Below are positions 24,028 through 32,965 of a stretch of DNA of 38,221 nt, one piece after another. Positions within the stretch are counted from its first letter, which is position 1. The number at the start of each line of letters is the position of its first letter. Below the pieces are notes generated by a model that worked only from the letters and a program-made list of their open reading frames with translations, had not been told where the DNA came from and did no database searches. The stretch covers positions 1-38,221 of the forward strand of contig JAAYSJ010000049.1 in the NCBI GenBank assembly GCA_012518395.1, written 5' to 3'. This DNA comes from Clostridiales bacterium. GTDB taxonomy: Bacteria; Bacillota; Clostridia; Caldicoprobacterales; UBA3941. The position numbers were made by a program, and so were the translations under genes.

Positions 24028-26607
24028 TTATACGCTTTCTTGCCTTAGCCCGTCCATTATATTTTCCCTTTTAATCTTTCCCCCCGAATAAAGCATAGTA
24101 GAGCTTACTACAACAAATATTGCAATAATTACAATAAGGATATCTTTCCAAGGGAGAGTAAAGTTATAAACAAAGGCGTCTGCCATTACATTATAAATTA
24201 AATACATTATAGCCACGCTGATTGGCAATCCGTAGAATAAAGATTTCATACCATAAAAAATGCTCTCATAGTTTACCATTCTGTTAAAGCTTTTTGGTGT
24301 CATTCCCACAGATTTTAGCATTGCAAATTCACGCTTTCGAAGAAGGACACTGGTGGATATGGTATTGAAGATATTAGCTATGGATACAGCGGTGATTAAG
24401 ATAATAAATCCGTAGATAAATATGGACAGCAATAATAGGGTCTGCTCCTCCGATTGTCTATACCTATAATCATTTTGGATGAATACGTCTTCTATTTTCA
24501 TATTTTCTATCTCTTCTTGGGTTTTTATCGGATCTTCACTTATCAGGTGAAGGTTACTGCTAAACCTTAATGGGCTATCCCCTTCACTAAGCTTCTCCAT
24601 CGTTTTTTCGGAGATCACGACATTCCAGGAACCAATGTCGCCTGGGTGTACAATTTTTGGGGATCGGGCTGTCAAACCAACTATTTTTATATTATTTAAA
24701 TCTGTTTCTGTATCGTCTTCCCAATCGTAATCTATCAGCTTAATTTTCTGCCCGGCTTTTATCTTTGCTACCTTGGTTTCAACGTACTTTCTGGAGTCTT
24801 CATCAAAAAAGTTACTGGTATCAATAAGGATTGCAGGCAGATCAGACGAATCCTTCAGGATTTCATAGTCAACCCCTACTTCTTTTGCATATTCTACCAG
24901 GCTCTTCTCATCCAAAGCGTGGAAATGGATTCCTATAAGAAATTTTCCATCCTTAAATAAACCATAATCCGGTTTTAAATAATCCGATAGAGATTCTTGG
25001 TCTATCCATGCATAGCTGTGGGATTCGCTAACTTGGCTGTATTCAGTCACACCGGGCAGAGAAACGACAGACTTTATCGTATTCCCATCCATCTGTGGCG
25101 CGTCGTAATTACCATAGACAGAGATATCATAATTAGTCTCAGCCCTGGCTATTTGAGCTGCTTTTCTTATGCTCTCAGTAAAAAAGGAGACCGTTAAAAA
25201 TAATATAATGCTTATGATAAGGGCAAATACCGTTGCCCGGTATCGCTTTTTATTCCTTTTCAGATTTTTCAGAGCAATATCGGCCTCTACCCCAAAGGTG
25301 AATCTTACCAGTTTTGAAGTCTTAACTGTTTTTTGGGTTAATTTAACATCAACAGTCTGCCTCATGGCATCTACTGCGGATATTCTGGATGCCCTTTTGG
25401 CGGGGATATATGCTGAAATAAGTATCGTTGCCATAGAAACCAGGCAGGTAGTAAGAAGGGAAAGCGGTGTAACCACCAGCCTCAAGTTTTCTGTTAACCC
25501 AAAGGCTCCCTGAATCAAGCTGTTGGCATAGGCAAAAGTAATGTACATCCCCAACATACCAGATATTATCCCCACAGGTATACTAACAAGGCCTATAACA
25601 GCACCTTCAAAGAGAACCCCGTTTCGTTTTTGCTTTTTTGTGGCTCCTGCCCCCGCCAGCATCCCCAGATAGCGGGATCTTTCGGATACGGAAATAGCAA
25701 AGGCGTTATAGATCAGAGAAATAGAACCAGCCATTATAATAAGAATAATTATTGCAGAAAGAGAATAGAGGACTTGATGCATATTGTCATCCATCATAAT
25801 GCCATAATACCTTAATAATTCATTGTTAAATGAGAATGTATCTATATTGTTTTTTCCCGCGAACTTTTCCACATTTTTATAGATAGATCTGTTGACCTTG
25901 TTGAATATAACGGAAGCATTAAAATAATCTTCCGACCCCACAAGACTTTCATCCATATAAGATATAATCGTATACCCGGGAGCCGATGTGGGTTCCCAAT
26001 CAGGCCGTTTAATAATACCTACTATATTGTAGCGCTTCTTTTCTTTAATCTCTAAGAATTCGTCTTCCTCTTCACCTCTTTGAAATGGATTTTGCTGTCC
26101 CAATCCATCGGTCCAGTCCTCGAATACACGGTCTCCTATATCAAGATATAGAACATCGCCTATTTTATACTCAACCATGCCGTTGGTGGATATATGTTCC
26201 GATATTACCACCTCATAATCTGCCTCAGGTAACCGCCCTTCAGAGAGTTCAACAGGTAGCTGTTTAAACCCCTGAGCATCATATTCTTTAATAAATAAAT
26301 AGGGCTTATATTCATTTTGTCCCCCATCCAGATAAGCATAACCCCGATCTCTTGTTATGGCCAAGGCTTTGGTCAGCTTGTCATGTCTCACCGCCTTTAG
26401 CTGATCTTTATTAATATTCTTATAAAGAACATGCCATTCGCCGCCCCTTGAAATAGTCTGCCGGCGCATAAGATCCATAAAGGAAACTGTCAGAGTCGCC
26501 ACCGCCATAACCATCGCCACGGATATAATTACCCCTATTATCGTAACAAGGGTCCGCCTCTTATTAAGCTTTAATTGGCGGAGGGTCAGTTTATTCATAA
26601 TATTCAT
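24028..26607 (-). CDS. FtsX/MacB-type ABC transporter permease
   Basis: The 859-residue permease has a first membrane helix at about residues 18-40 (TLVTIIGVIISVAMVMAVATL), a large outside domain (about 45-275), three helices forming the first FtsX domain (about 280-410), another helix near 455-475, a second outside domain (about 480-730) and a final three-helix FtsX domain containing LRKREFAMLKSVGMTPKSF. This duplicated layout, unlike the single large loop of BceB, is typical of type VII exporters that act on envelope substrates rather than carry them across the inner membrane. Its ATG overlaps the ATPase stop codon by four bases. It probably acts with the neighbouring ATPase in peptide resistance, lipoprotein handling or envelope stress. 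Confidence 0.88.
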   Translation of the reverse strand: MNIMNKLTLRQLKLNKRRTLVTIIGVIISVAMVMAVATLTVSFMDLMRRQTISRGGEWHVLYKNINKDQLKAVRHDKLTKALAITRDRGYAYLDGGQNEYKPYLFIKEYDAQGFKQLPVELSEGRLPEADYEVVISEHISTNGMVEYKIGDVLYLDIGDRVFEDWTDGLGQQNPFQRGEEEDEFLEIKEKKRYNIVGIIKRPDWEPTSAPGYTIISYMDESLVGSEDYFNASVIFNKVNRSIYKNVEKFAGKNNIDTFSFNNELLRYYGIMMDDNMHQVLYSLSAIIILIIMAGSISLIYNAFAISVSERSRYLGMLAGAGATKKQKRNGVLFEGAVIGLVSIPVGIISGMLGMYITFAYANSLIQGAFGLTENLRLVVTPLSLLTTCLVSMATILISAYIPAKRASRISAVDAMRQTVDVKLTQKTVKTSKLVRFTFGVEADIALKNLKRNKKRYRATVFALIISIILFLTVSFFTESIRKAAQIARAETNYDISVYGNYDAPQMDGNTIKSVVSLPGVTEYSQVSESHSYAWIDQESLSDYLKPDYGLFKDGKFLIGIHFHALDEKSLVEYAKEVGVDYEILKDSSDLPAILIDTSNFFDEDSRKYVETKVAKIKAGQKIKLIDYDWEDDTETDLNNIKIVGLTARSPKIVHPGDIGSWNVVISEKTMEKLSEGDSPLRFSSNLHLISEDPIKTQEEIENMKIEDVFIQNDYRYRQSEEQTLLLLSIFIYGFIILITAVSIANIFNTISTSVLLRKREFAMLKSVGMTPKSFNRMVNYESIFYGMKSLFYGLPISVAIMYLIYNVMADAFVYNFTLPWKDILIVIIAIFVVVSSTMLYSGGKIKRENIMDGLRQESV

Positions 26608-27287
26608 TTGCGGATCACCTCGTCCCTTGCAATCTTTCCGTCTTCTATGGATATAATCCGATCCGCTTGAAGGGCTATTCCTTCATCATGGGTTATGATT
26701 ATAAGGGTTTGACCATATCTTTTATTTGAATCCTTTAAAAGCCCGATTATCTCTGCACTGTTTTTGCTGTCCAGGTTTCCTGTAGGCTCATCGGCCAATA
26801 AAAGGGCAGGTTTGTTGATCAAGGCCCTGCCTATAGACACCCGCTGCTGCTGGCCCCCGGAAAGTTGATTAGGCAGGTAATCTAATCTGTCTGTAAGACC
26901 CAGGGTGCTGGCTATATCGTCCATCTGATCCTTATCTGTCTTTCGTCCATCCAGCAAAAGAGGCAGGGTAATATTCTCCCTTACATCCAAAACAGGTATC
27001 AAATTATAGAACTGATATACCAAGCCTATTTGCCTTCTCCTAAAGATTGCAAGTTTTGTTTCATTCAGACCATATATGTCTACACCTTCAATAAAAACCT
27101 TGCCCTCCGTAGGCGTATCAACGCCCCCCAACATATGCATAAGAGTTGATTTCCCCGAACCGGACGGCCCGATAACAGCAATAAATTGACCCTTATCTAC
27201 AGAAAAAGATACGTTATCAAGGGCTCTGACTGCAGTTTCACCTTTACCATAGACTTTTGACAGATTCTCTACCCTAAGTATTTCCAT
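26604..27287 (-). CDS. ABC transporter ATP-binding protein, LolD/MacB/BceA type
   Basis: The 227-residue ATPase is intact: Walker [10 protein letters not shown] (40-48), Q-loop [20 protein letters not shown], signature [15 protein letters not shown], Walker [14 protein letters not shown] and H-loop [11 protein letters not shown]. The QFYNLIP and [11 protein letters not shown] forms are typical of ATPases paired with FtsX-like permeases. It is the first gene of a two-gene operon whose upstream region has repeated TGACAAT boxes, presumably bound by the adjacent response regulator. GGGGTG lies nine bases before the ATG. Confidence 0.94.
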   Translation of the reverse strand: MEILRVENLSKVYGKGETAVRALDNVSFSVDKGQFIAVIGPSGSGKSTLMHMLGGVDTPTEGKVFIEGVDIYGLNETKLAIFRRRQIGLVYQFYNLIPVLDVRENITLPLLLDGRKTDKDQMDDIASTLGLTDRLDYLPNQLSGGQQQRVSIGRALINKPALLLADEPTGNLDSKNSAEIIGLLKDSNKRYGQTLIIITHDEGIALQADRIISIEDGKIARDEVIRK

Positions 27288-27392
27288 AATTATTACACCC
27301 CATTTTATTATGTCACCTGATGCAATAGTACTAATAATAGCAACAGGCCTGCTCAGCGGTGCAACAAAGATCCTATTGCCCCGTTTAAAATT

Positions 27393-27446
27393 AGTATATC
27401 TGTCTGATATGACTGCCCGGTGACAATCTTTGTGACAATTTTGTCA
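27393..27446 (-). promoter_or_regulatory. Response-regulator boxes and -10 element of the ABC operon
   Basis: On the plus strand two 12-base direct repeats GTGACAATyTTk stand back to back (27420-27431 and 27432-27443). The second is also part of an inverted repeat TGACA-N4-TGTCA (27433-27446), the form of a BceR-type box. On the minus strand a TATACT (27398-27393) lies about 21 bases downstream with no good -35 box, as expected for an activator-dependent promoter. Confidence 0.65.
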
Positions 27447-27473
27447 TATAGGATTTTCTGATAACCATTGCCC

Positions 27474-28475
27474 TCATACGACACTTTTGTACAACTTTAG
27501 AATAAACCGGGTTCCTTTGCCTTCTTCACTAATCACTTTAATTGTGCCACCTTGGTGCTGAAGGATGGTCTTTGACATGGCAAGACCTATTCCTATACTG
27601 TCCCTATCTGCATTTTTGCCTTTGTAGAAACGTTCAAATACATAGGGTAAATCTTCTTTATAGATACCAATGCCGTTATCAGATATGTTTATTAAAGTGT
27701 ATATAGGCGTATCTTTAAAATCAATAATTATCTCCCCGCCGTTGGGAGTATGTTCGATACAATTCTTCACAATATTTGTGATGGCCTCCGATGACCAGTT
27801 GAAGTCGCCGATAAAATTTACCCCGTCGTCACCTTCTATTCTTAGAGTTTGCCCCTTTATATCCATGGGGATTAAGAGATGAGAGACAGCCCTTTTTATC
27901 AGGGCTCTTATATTTACCTTTTCTTTTTTAAACTCAATTGCCCCGGCATCTATTTTGGATAACTTTAGCAGAGAAGATACGAGCCATTGGAGCCTTTCAA
28001 GCTCGATACGGATGTTTTGTGTAAATTCTTTGCGTTTGTCCGCAGGCAGATCTTTCTCCTTTAAAAGATCTGTCATAACAGACATTGAAGTTAATGGAGT
28101 TTTTAGCTGATGTGATATATCCGAGACAGCCCCTGCCAGGAAAAGCTTGTCCTTTTTCAGCAATTGGGCCTGCTCCCGCAGCGTTATAGTAACTTTGTAT
28201 ATTTCGCTCTTTAGGATACTGAGTTCCCCTTCGGTATTATCCCTTATGTCAAGGGTATACTCCCCGCTTGCAATCCGTTCTAGATACCCGGATAATTCGT
28301 TTAACCGCCTATACCTCCACCCGGTAAAAATTAAGGCAGTTACCAGCATTAAACCTAAGGCAACAAACGCAATAATTCCTGCCGCTGTATCTATTATAAA
28401 ACAGAATAAACTGCCCATTATAAGGATAACAGACATAGACAATGTGAATAGCCTGATTTCCCTGCCCCTAAACAT
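27474..28475 (-). CDS. Sensor histidine kinase without a large outside domain
   Basis: With the ATG at 28475 (AGGTG six bases upstream, one base after the regulator's stop codon) the kinase has 333 residues. Two hydrophobic segments (about 9-30 and 33-51) are joined by only a few residues, so there is no extracytoplasmic sensor domain; this intramembrane-sensing plan is typical of BceS-like kinases that read the state of a partner transporter. A short HAMP-like linker is followed by the dimerisation helix SDISHQLKTPLTSMS (His122), N box NIVKNCIEHTPNG, G1 DNGIGI, F box FERFYKG and G2 GIGLAM. It would phosphorylate the upstream-encoded regulator. Confidence 0.9.
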   Translation of the reverse strand: MFRGREIRLFTLSMSVILIMGSLFCFIIDTAAGIIAFVALGLMLVTALIFTGWRYRRLNELSGYLERIASGEYTLDIRDNTEGELSILKSEIYKVTITLREQAQLLKKDKLFLAGAVSDISHQLKTPLTSMSVMTDLLKEKDLPADKRKEFTQNIRIELERLQWLVSSLLKLSKIDAGAIEFKKEKVNIRALIKRAVSHLLIPMDIKGQTLRIEGDDGVNFIGDFNWSSEAITNIVKNCIEHTPNGGEIIIDFKDTPIYTLINISDNGIGIYKEDLPYVFERFYKGKNADRDSIGIGLAMSKTILQHQGGTIKVISEEGKGTRFILKLYKSVV

Positions 28476-28476
28476 A

Positions 28477-29154
28477 TCAATCACCTGCCTTATAGCCTAT
28501 TCCCCGTATAGTCTTTATAAGGACAGGCTTCTGGGGGTCGTCTTCAATTTTTTCCCGAAGCCTCTTTATATAAACTGTCAGGGTATTGTCATTGACAAAT
28601 TCTCCGGCATAATCCCAAAGGCTGTCCAAAAGGTGGTCACGGCTCAGAACCCGACCTGTATTGTTGGCCAAGATTAGGAGCAGGCGGTATTCCAAGGCGG
28701 TCAGTTCAACTTCCCTCACACCTTTATATACCTTCATCGTTGCCTTATTGATTTTTATATTTCCCAGCTCCAGCAAATCTTTACGATGCTCTTCCCTGTT
28801 ATACCGGCGAAGCACAGATCCAATTCTTGAGAGAAGCTCCCTTACCCGAAAGGGCTTTGTTATATAGTCATCTGCCCCCATATCAAGGCCCATGACCACA
28901 TTTACTTCGTCATCTATCGCAGACAAAAATATAACGGGGATATCCCCCTTTGCTTTAATGATTTTACACAGATCATAGCCACTCCCGTCGGGGAGGGATA
29001 AATCTAATATGGCAAGGTCAAATTGATTGGCCCATATAAACTTTTCCGCATCTTTAGCCCCTGTAAAATGAAAAACCGAATAACCTTCTTGCTCCAGGGA
29101 ATACTCAAGCCCCGACGCAATAATTTTGTCGTCTTCCACGAACATTATCCTCAC
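28477..29154 (-). CDS. OmpR/PhoB-type response regulator
   Basis: The receiver domain (MRIMFVEDD ... AILDLSLPDGSGYD ... GADDYITKPFRVRELL) has the acidic pair, phospho-acceptor Asp51 and Lys100. The DNA-binding winged helix (about 125-222) ends RDHLLDSLWDYAGEFVNDNTLTVYIKRLREKI ... LIKTIRGIGYKA. The GTG at 29154 is chosen because GGGGTG lies six bases upstream and it gives the usual receiver start; an earlier GTG at 29163 is possible. It heads a tight operon with the kinase and likely binds the TGACAAT repeats before the ABC transporter 190 bases further on. Confidence 0.93.
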   Translation of the reverse strand: MRIMFVEDDKIIASGLEYSLEQEGYSVFHFTGAKDAEKFIWANQFDLAILDLSLPDGSGYDLCKIIKAKGDIPVIFLSAIDDEVNVVMGLDMGADDYITKPFRVRELLSRIGSVLRRYNREEHRKDLLELGNIKINKATMKVYKGVREVELTALEYRLLLILANNTGRVLSRDHLLDSLWDYAGEFVNDNTLTVYIKRLREKIEDDPQKPVLIKTIRGIGYKAGD

Positions 29155-29477
29155 AAAATTCACCCCGATCTATCATACGATTATCTCCCGCAAAATAAGT
29201 TAAACTAAATTATATTCAATAGCTTGTAGATAAGGTTCAACTATATATTTTTGGGATAGAACTACCATGTAACATCAATTCTATATCAGAATATAGAAAA
29301 CATAAAGCAGATAAAATACTAGAAAACTGCAAGCATATTTATACATTTTAGTTCGACCTACATACCCAAATTTCCCCTTGATTTCAGCCCGAACATATTA
29401 TAATATTAGAAGTAATTGTCAATGCAGGTAATATCCTGTTCCTTATCTGCAAGTATAAAACTTAAAGGATGAAATTT
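29155..29477. other. Divergent intergenic region between the response regulator and the PfoR-like gene
   Basis: The region is AT-rich. On the plus strand TTGATT (29378-29383) and TATAAT (29399-29404), 15 bases apart, form a weak candidate promoter for the PfoR-like gene. On the minus strand several TATA-like boxes occur near 29200-29230 but none has a well-placed -35. I see no repeat, RNA or small gene. Confidence 0.4.
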
Positions 29478-30503
29478 ATGGACAGAATAAAGCGAATATT
29501 TAAAAAGTTATTAAAAAGATATGGTCTGGACGCCTTTAGCGCTATGGCCTTGGGTCTTTTCTCCTCGCTGATTATAGGGTTGATCCTTTCACAGATTTCG
29601 AAGATCCCCGGTCTGGGGTTCATCAAAGATTTTTCCGACATTTTATCGGCCCAATCCCCTGTTATAGGGGCTGCCATAGGTGTGGCCGTTGCCCATGGTC
29701 TTGGTGCCAAACCCTTGGTTTTGTTTTCCTCCGCCGCTACGGGGGCTTTTGGCTACAGCTTCATGGGGGCGGGCCCCATGGGTGCTTTTGTAGCCGCTGT
29801 AGTGGGGGCGGAATTCGGACGATTAGTTGCCGGCAAGACCAGGGTAGATATCGTTCTGGTACCTACCGTTACTATTTTAGCCGGGGGCTTGGCAGGAAAA
29901 TTCTTTGGCCCATATATATCAAACTTTATGGTCTGGCTGGGGGTTCTAATAAACAATGCTACTACCTTGCACCCTATCCCGATGGGTATCCTGGTTTCAA
30001 TCTCTATGGGGATGATCCTTACGGCTCCCATAAGCAGTGCAGCCTTGGCTATATCAATGCAGCTATCAGGCCTGGCAGCTGGTGCAGCCACTGTGGGTTG
30101 TTCTACCCAGATGATAGGCTTTGCCGTAGCCAGCTATCGTGAAAATAAGATGGGGGGGCTAATTGCCCAAGGTTTAGGGACTTCTATGCTCCAGGTGCCA
30201 AATATTATTAGGAAACCAATAATTTGGATTCCTCCAATCCTTGCAAGTGCCATCCTCGGTCCTGTATCATCTGCAATTTTAAGGATGGAAAGCAATCCAA
30301 TAGGCGCTGGCATGGGTACCAGTGGTCTTGTAGGGCAATTTGCGCTTTGGGCAACTATGGAGGGAATGATCTCGCCCTGGCTTTTGATCACTGAAATACT
30401 ATTGATGCATTTTATTTTACCGGCTCTTTTAACCCTATTATTCTCCGAGTTTATGAGAAAGAAGAAATGGATAACCTATGGTGATATGGAGCTGCAACTA
30501 TAG
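29478..30503 (+). CDS. PfoR-like PTS_EIIC_2 family membrane protein
   Basis: The 341-residue protein is strongly hydrophobic, with about nine to ten helices and many glycine-rich turns (AAATGAFGYSFMGAGPMGAF-like composition, GLGAKPLVLFSSAATG, NNATTLHPIPMGILVSISMGMILTAPISSAALA). It resembles the COG3641/PfoR group, membrane domains related to PTS sugar permeases and named after a Clostridium perfringens toxin-regulation locus. No EIIA or EIIB domain or gene accompanies it, so transport by phosphorylation is unsupported; it may be a facilitator or sensor. The start is the ATG at 29478 with AAAGGA nine bases upstream; an ATG at 29469 is too close to that site. ung follows 15 bases later and is probably co-transcribed. 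Confidence 0.75.
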   Translation: MDRIKRIFKKLLKRYGLDAFSAMALGLFSSLIIGLILSQISKIPGLGFIKDFSDILSAQSPVIGAAIGVAVAHGLGAKPLVLFSSAATGAFGYSFMGAGPMGAFVAAVVGAEFGRLVAGKTRVDIVLVPTVTILAGGLAGKFFGPYISNFMVWLGVLINNATTLHPIPMGILVSISMGMILTAPISSAALAISMQLSGLAAGAATVGCSTQMIGFAVASYRENKMGGLIAQGLGTSMLQVPNIIRKPIIWIPPILASAILGPVSSAILRMESNPIGAGMGTSGLVGQFALWATMEGMISPWLLITEILLMHFILPALLTLLFSEFMRKKKWITYGDMELQL

Positions 30504-30518
30504 ATTAAGGTGATGATA

Positions 30519-31196
30519 ATGCAGATTTTAAAGAATGATTGGCATGAACTATTAGGTGACGAATTTGAAAAAGAATACTATCTTGATTTAAGACAATTTC
30601 TTATATCCGAATACAAAACGAAAACCATTTATCCGGATATGCATGATATATTCAATGCTCTCCATTACACCCAGTACCGGGATGTAAAGGCGGTGATTTT
30701 AGGTCAGGACCCCTACCATGGACCTAATCAGGCCCACGGTCTTAGCTTCTCGGTAAAGCCGGGAGTTCCTGCCCCACCCTCTCTACAAAACATCTTCAAA
30801 GAGTTAAATAGCGATATGGGTTGTTATATACCCGATAACGGATACTTAAAAAAATGGGCAGATAATGGGGTTATGCTATTAAACACCGTTTTAACTGTAA
30901 GAGGAGGACAGGCCAATTCCCATAAAGGCAAGGGTTGGGAACAATTTACCGATAGAGTTATAGAATTGCTAAACCAAAGGGAGGATCCCGTTGTCTTTAT
31001 TCTATGGGGCAGAAACGCCCAGTCCAAAGAAAGTCTAATTACCGAATCCCAGCACTATATAATAAAGTCCGTGCATCCTAGCCCCTTATCGGCTCATAGG
31101 GGGTTCTTTGGAAGCAAACCCTTTTCCAAGACGAACGACTTTCTTTCGTCTATTGGCAAAGACCCTATAGATTGGCAGATTGAAAATATTGGCTAA
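30519..31196 (+). CDS. ung: Uracil-DNA glycosylase, family 1
   Basis: Ung removes uracil from DNA to start base-excision repair. The 225-residue protein shows the family-1 catalytic loop [21 protein letters not shown] (GQDPYH at 62-67, Asp64 activating water), the Pro-rich loop [13 protein letters not shown], the uracil-binding LLNTVLTVR, and the minor-groove loop [15 protein letters not shown] with its catalytic histidine. Length is normal. The start is the ATG at 30519, eight bases after AAGG; GTG 30510 and ATG 30513 overlap the ribosome binding site. It converges on the MGMT-family repair gene with no obvious terminator between them. Confidence 0.96.
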   Translation: MQILKNDWHELLGDEFEKEYYLDLRQFLISEYKTKTIYPDMHDIFNALHYTQYRDVKAVILGQDPYHGPNQAHGLSFSVKPGVPAPPSLQNIFKELNSDMGCYIPDNGYLKKWADNGVMLLNTVLTVRGGQANSHKGKGWEQFTDRVIELLNQREDPVVFILWGRNAQSKESLITESQHYIIKSVHPSPLSAHRGFFGSKPFSKTNDFLSSIGKDPIDWQIENIG

Positions 31197-31261
31197 TTAT
31201 ACTGCACATAATGCACAGACAGACATAATCAAACGCAATCAGCTTTATGTTTTGGCAAGTT

Positions 31262-31585
31262 TCAAATTCTCCATAAGGAAATCTTTATATCAACACAGCC
31301 ATTAGCTTTGAAGGTTGTACCCTCATCCAATAGCATTTTTCGTTGTTTATCCTTGCCGCCGAAAGCATGGGGCGGCGCCATCTCACCTTTGCCGTTTACA
31401 ACACGATGGCAGGGAAGCCCTAATTGCTTGGAACTACAAGCCAGTGCTCTGCCCACCCTTCGGGCATAATACCTGGAGCCCAGCATAAACCCAATTTGCC
31501 CATAAGTCATAACCTTCCCCTTTGGAATCTCTGCTACTATATTGTATACTGCCTTATAAAATTCTGCCCTTTCCATATCTAACAA
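31262..31585 (-). CDS. Short MGMT-family DNA alkyltransferase-like protein
   Basis: The 107-residue protein is the catalytic/DNA-binding domain alone, without the N-terminal RNase-H-like domain of Ogt. It has a winged-helix segment (IPKGKVMTYGQIGFMLGSRYYARRVGRALA) with an arginine finger and the active-site motif LPCHRVV (Cys59-His60). Because the cysteine is present it is not a classical ATL protein, which has tryptophan there, so self-methylating repair of O6-alkylguanine is possible. The start is uncertain: TTG at 31585 has GGAG five bases upstream, while ATG 31576 is further away. It lies 12 bases downstream of the GltS-like gene and probably ends that operon. Confidence 0.88.
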   Translation of the reverse strand: MLDMERAEFYKAVYNIVAEIPKGKVMTYGQIGFMLGSRYYARRVGRALACSSKQLGLPCHRVVNGKGEMAPPHAFGGKDKQRKMLLDEGTTFKANGCVDIKISLWRI

Positions 31586-31597
31586 AATTTCTCCGGA

Positions 31598-32965
31598 TTA
31601 TTTTGCCTTATCCCTTCGTGATTTAATAAAGGTTACAGCCATCATAGCCAGCATATATATAAGTATTATTATAAAGGTAACATAGTAATACATAGGCTTG
31701 TTTTCCGTATACCCTATAACAGGGAGCCCCAATGCTATCATCAAAGGTATCCCCAAAGGAGCTGCAATAGCGCTGCCTAAAACAAAGTTTTGGGCTACGT
31801 CTGTATCCAGGTTTGGATCTATACCCCTTAAAAGCGCTAATCCCGTAGAGGCTGTCCCCGTTAGCATTCCAAACATGGCCAATATATAATGAATCGTGTT
31901 GTTGTGGAAGGTTCTCCTCCCAAACCAGACGATATAGACTAGGGACGTTATAGCACCAAAAACAGATATAACGGCTAACAATTCCCAATAGTCCTTCATC
32001 GCCTCTATGGAAATAGCCATAACGGATGCTGTAATCATTATATTAAAAAACAATGAGGCCAGGTTGTTCATCATATACCTGTCCAAAAGTGATTTTGTCC
32101 TCTTGCTAATTTTGGTTGTCAGCCCCAAAATCTTTTTAAATAATAGAGCCAATATAATACCAAACAAATAATTGAACCCCTTTATAAGGCTGGCAATAGT
32201 TTCACCAATGGAACCTAAATGGGACAACAACGAACCAAGACCTAAAATAGTAAAATAAGTTACCATATAAATTATAGCTATCCAGACAATCTGCACAGTA
32301 ACGTTATCAAAAAAGTTTATTTCATTAACAGAGGATACAGTCAGCTCTTTAGATTGAAGACCCTTTAAAGTCCTCAGCCTTTCAACAGGTATCTTGTACT
32401 TTCTGATATAATAGTTCAGCATTATTACACCGACAATTCCGCCTACCAAAAACCCCACAGTAGAAAGGGTTAGTCCATATTGATTTGCAAAACCAAAGGG
32501 AAGTACCATATCCCAAGATTCCCCTATGGATGAAGCAAAGCCCGGCCCCTGCCCGTATGCCAAGGGCAACATCAGACCTAGGCCTACAAAGAGATCAGGC
32601 TTAAAGGTCGCTACCATGCCCCATACAACCAGCATACCTATTACTCCTTGGAAACAATAGGTGGAGATGATAAACAGACCCGACTTTATCGAATCGGTTC
32701 TGTGCTTGACCCCTTCCTCAGTAAGGGTCAAGGCTATAAATCCAAGACCCATGGTGTGAAATACCAACTTCTCATAAAAATCCGTATTGAACCGAACCCA
32801 CCCCAATACTTCCGGTCCAATAATTAAGCCTAAGAAACCAGCCAGCAGAGCAGTTGGAATAACGATACTCTTAAACAGACCCAGTTTTTCTTTTATGAGC
32901 TTGGCTACAAACATTAGCACAAAGATTAATAGAATATTCATAACTATTGCCCAATCAGAACTCAT
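31598..32965 (-). CDS. Sodium/glutamate symporter GltS-like (ESS family)
   Basis: The 455-residue carrier has about ten to twelve helices. Features fitting the ESS (GltS) family are the N-terminal SIVIPTALLAGFLGLIIGPE, the internal GLGLMLPLAYGQGPGFASSIGESW re-entrant-type loop in the first half and MFGMLTGTASTGLALLRGIDP in the second half, the inverted-repeat elements that bind substrate and Na+. It is somewhat longer than E. coli GltS (401) and the substrate is not certain; it could carry another dicarboxylate. AAAAGGGGGA precedes the ATG, which overlaps the stop codon of the acyltransferase gene by four bases. Confidence 0.82.
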   Translation of the reverse strand: MSSDWAIVMNILLIFVLMFVAKLIKEKLGLFKSIVIPTALLAGFLGLIIGPEVLGWVRFNTDFYEKLVFHTMGLGFIALTLTEEGVKHRTDSIKSGLFIISTYCFQGVIGMLVVWGMVATFKPDLFVGLGLMLPLAYGQGPGFASSIGESWDMVLPFGFANQYGLTLSTVGFLVGGIVGVIMLNYYIRKYKIPVERLRTLKGLQSKELTVSSVNEINFFDNVTVQIVWIAIIYMVTYFTILGLGSLLSHLGSIGETIASLIKGFNYLFGIILALLFKKILGLTTKISKRTKSLLDRYMMNNLASLFFNIMITASVMAISIEAMKDYWELLAVISVFGAITSLVYIVWFGRRTFHNNTIHYILAMFGMLTGTASTGLALLRGIDPNLDTDVAQNFVLGSAIAAPLGIPLMIALGLPVIGYTENKPMYYYVTFIIILIYMLAMMAVTFIKSRRDKAK

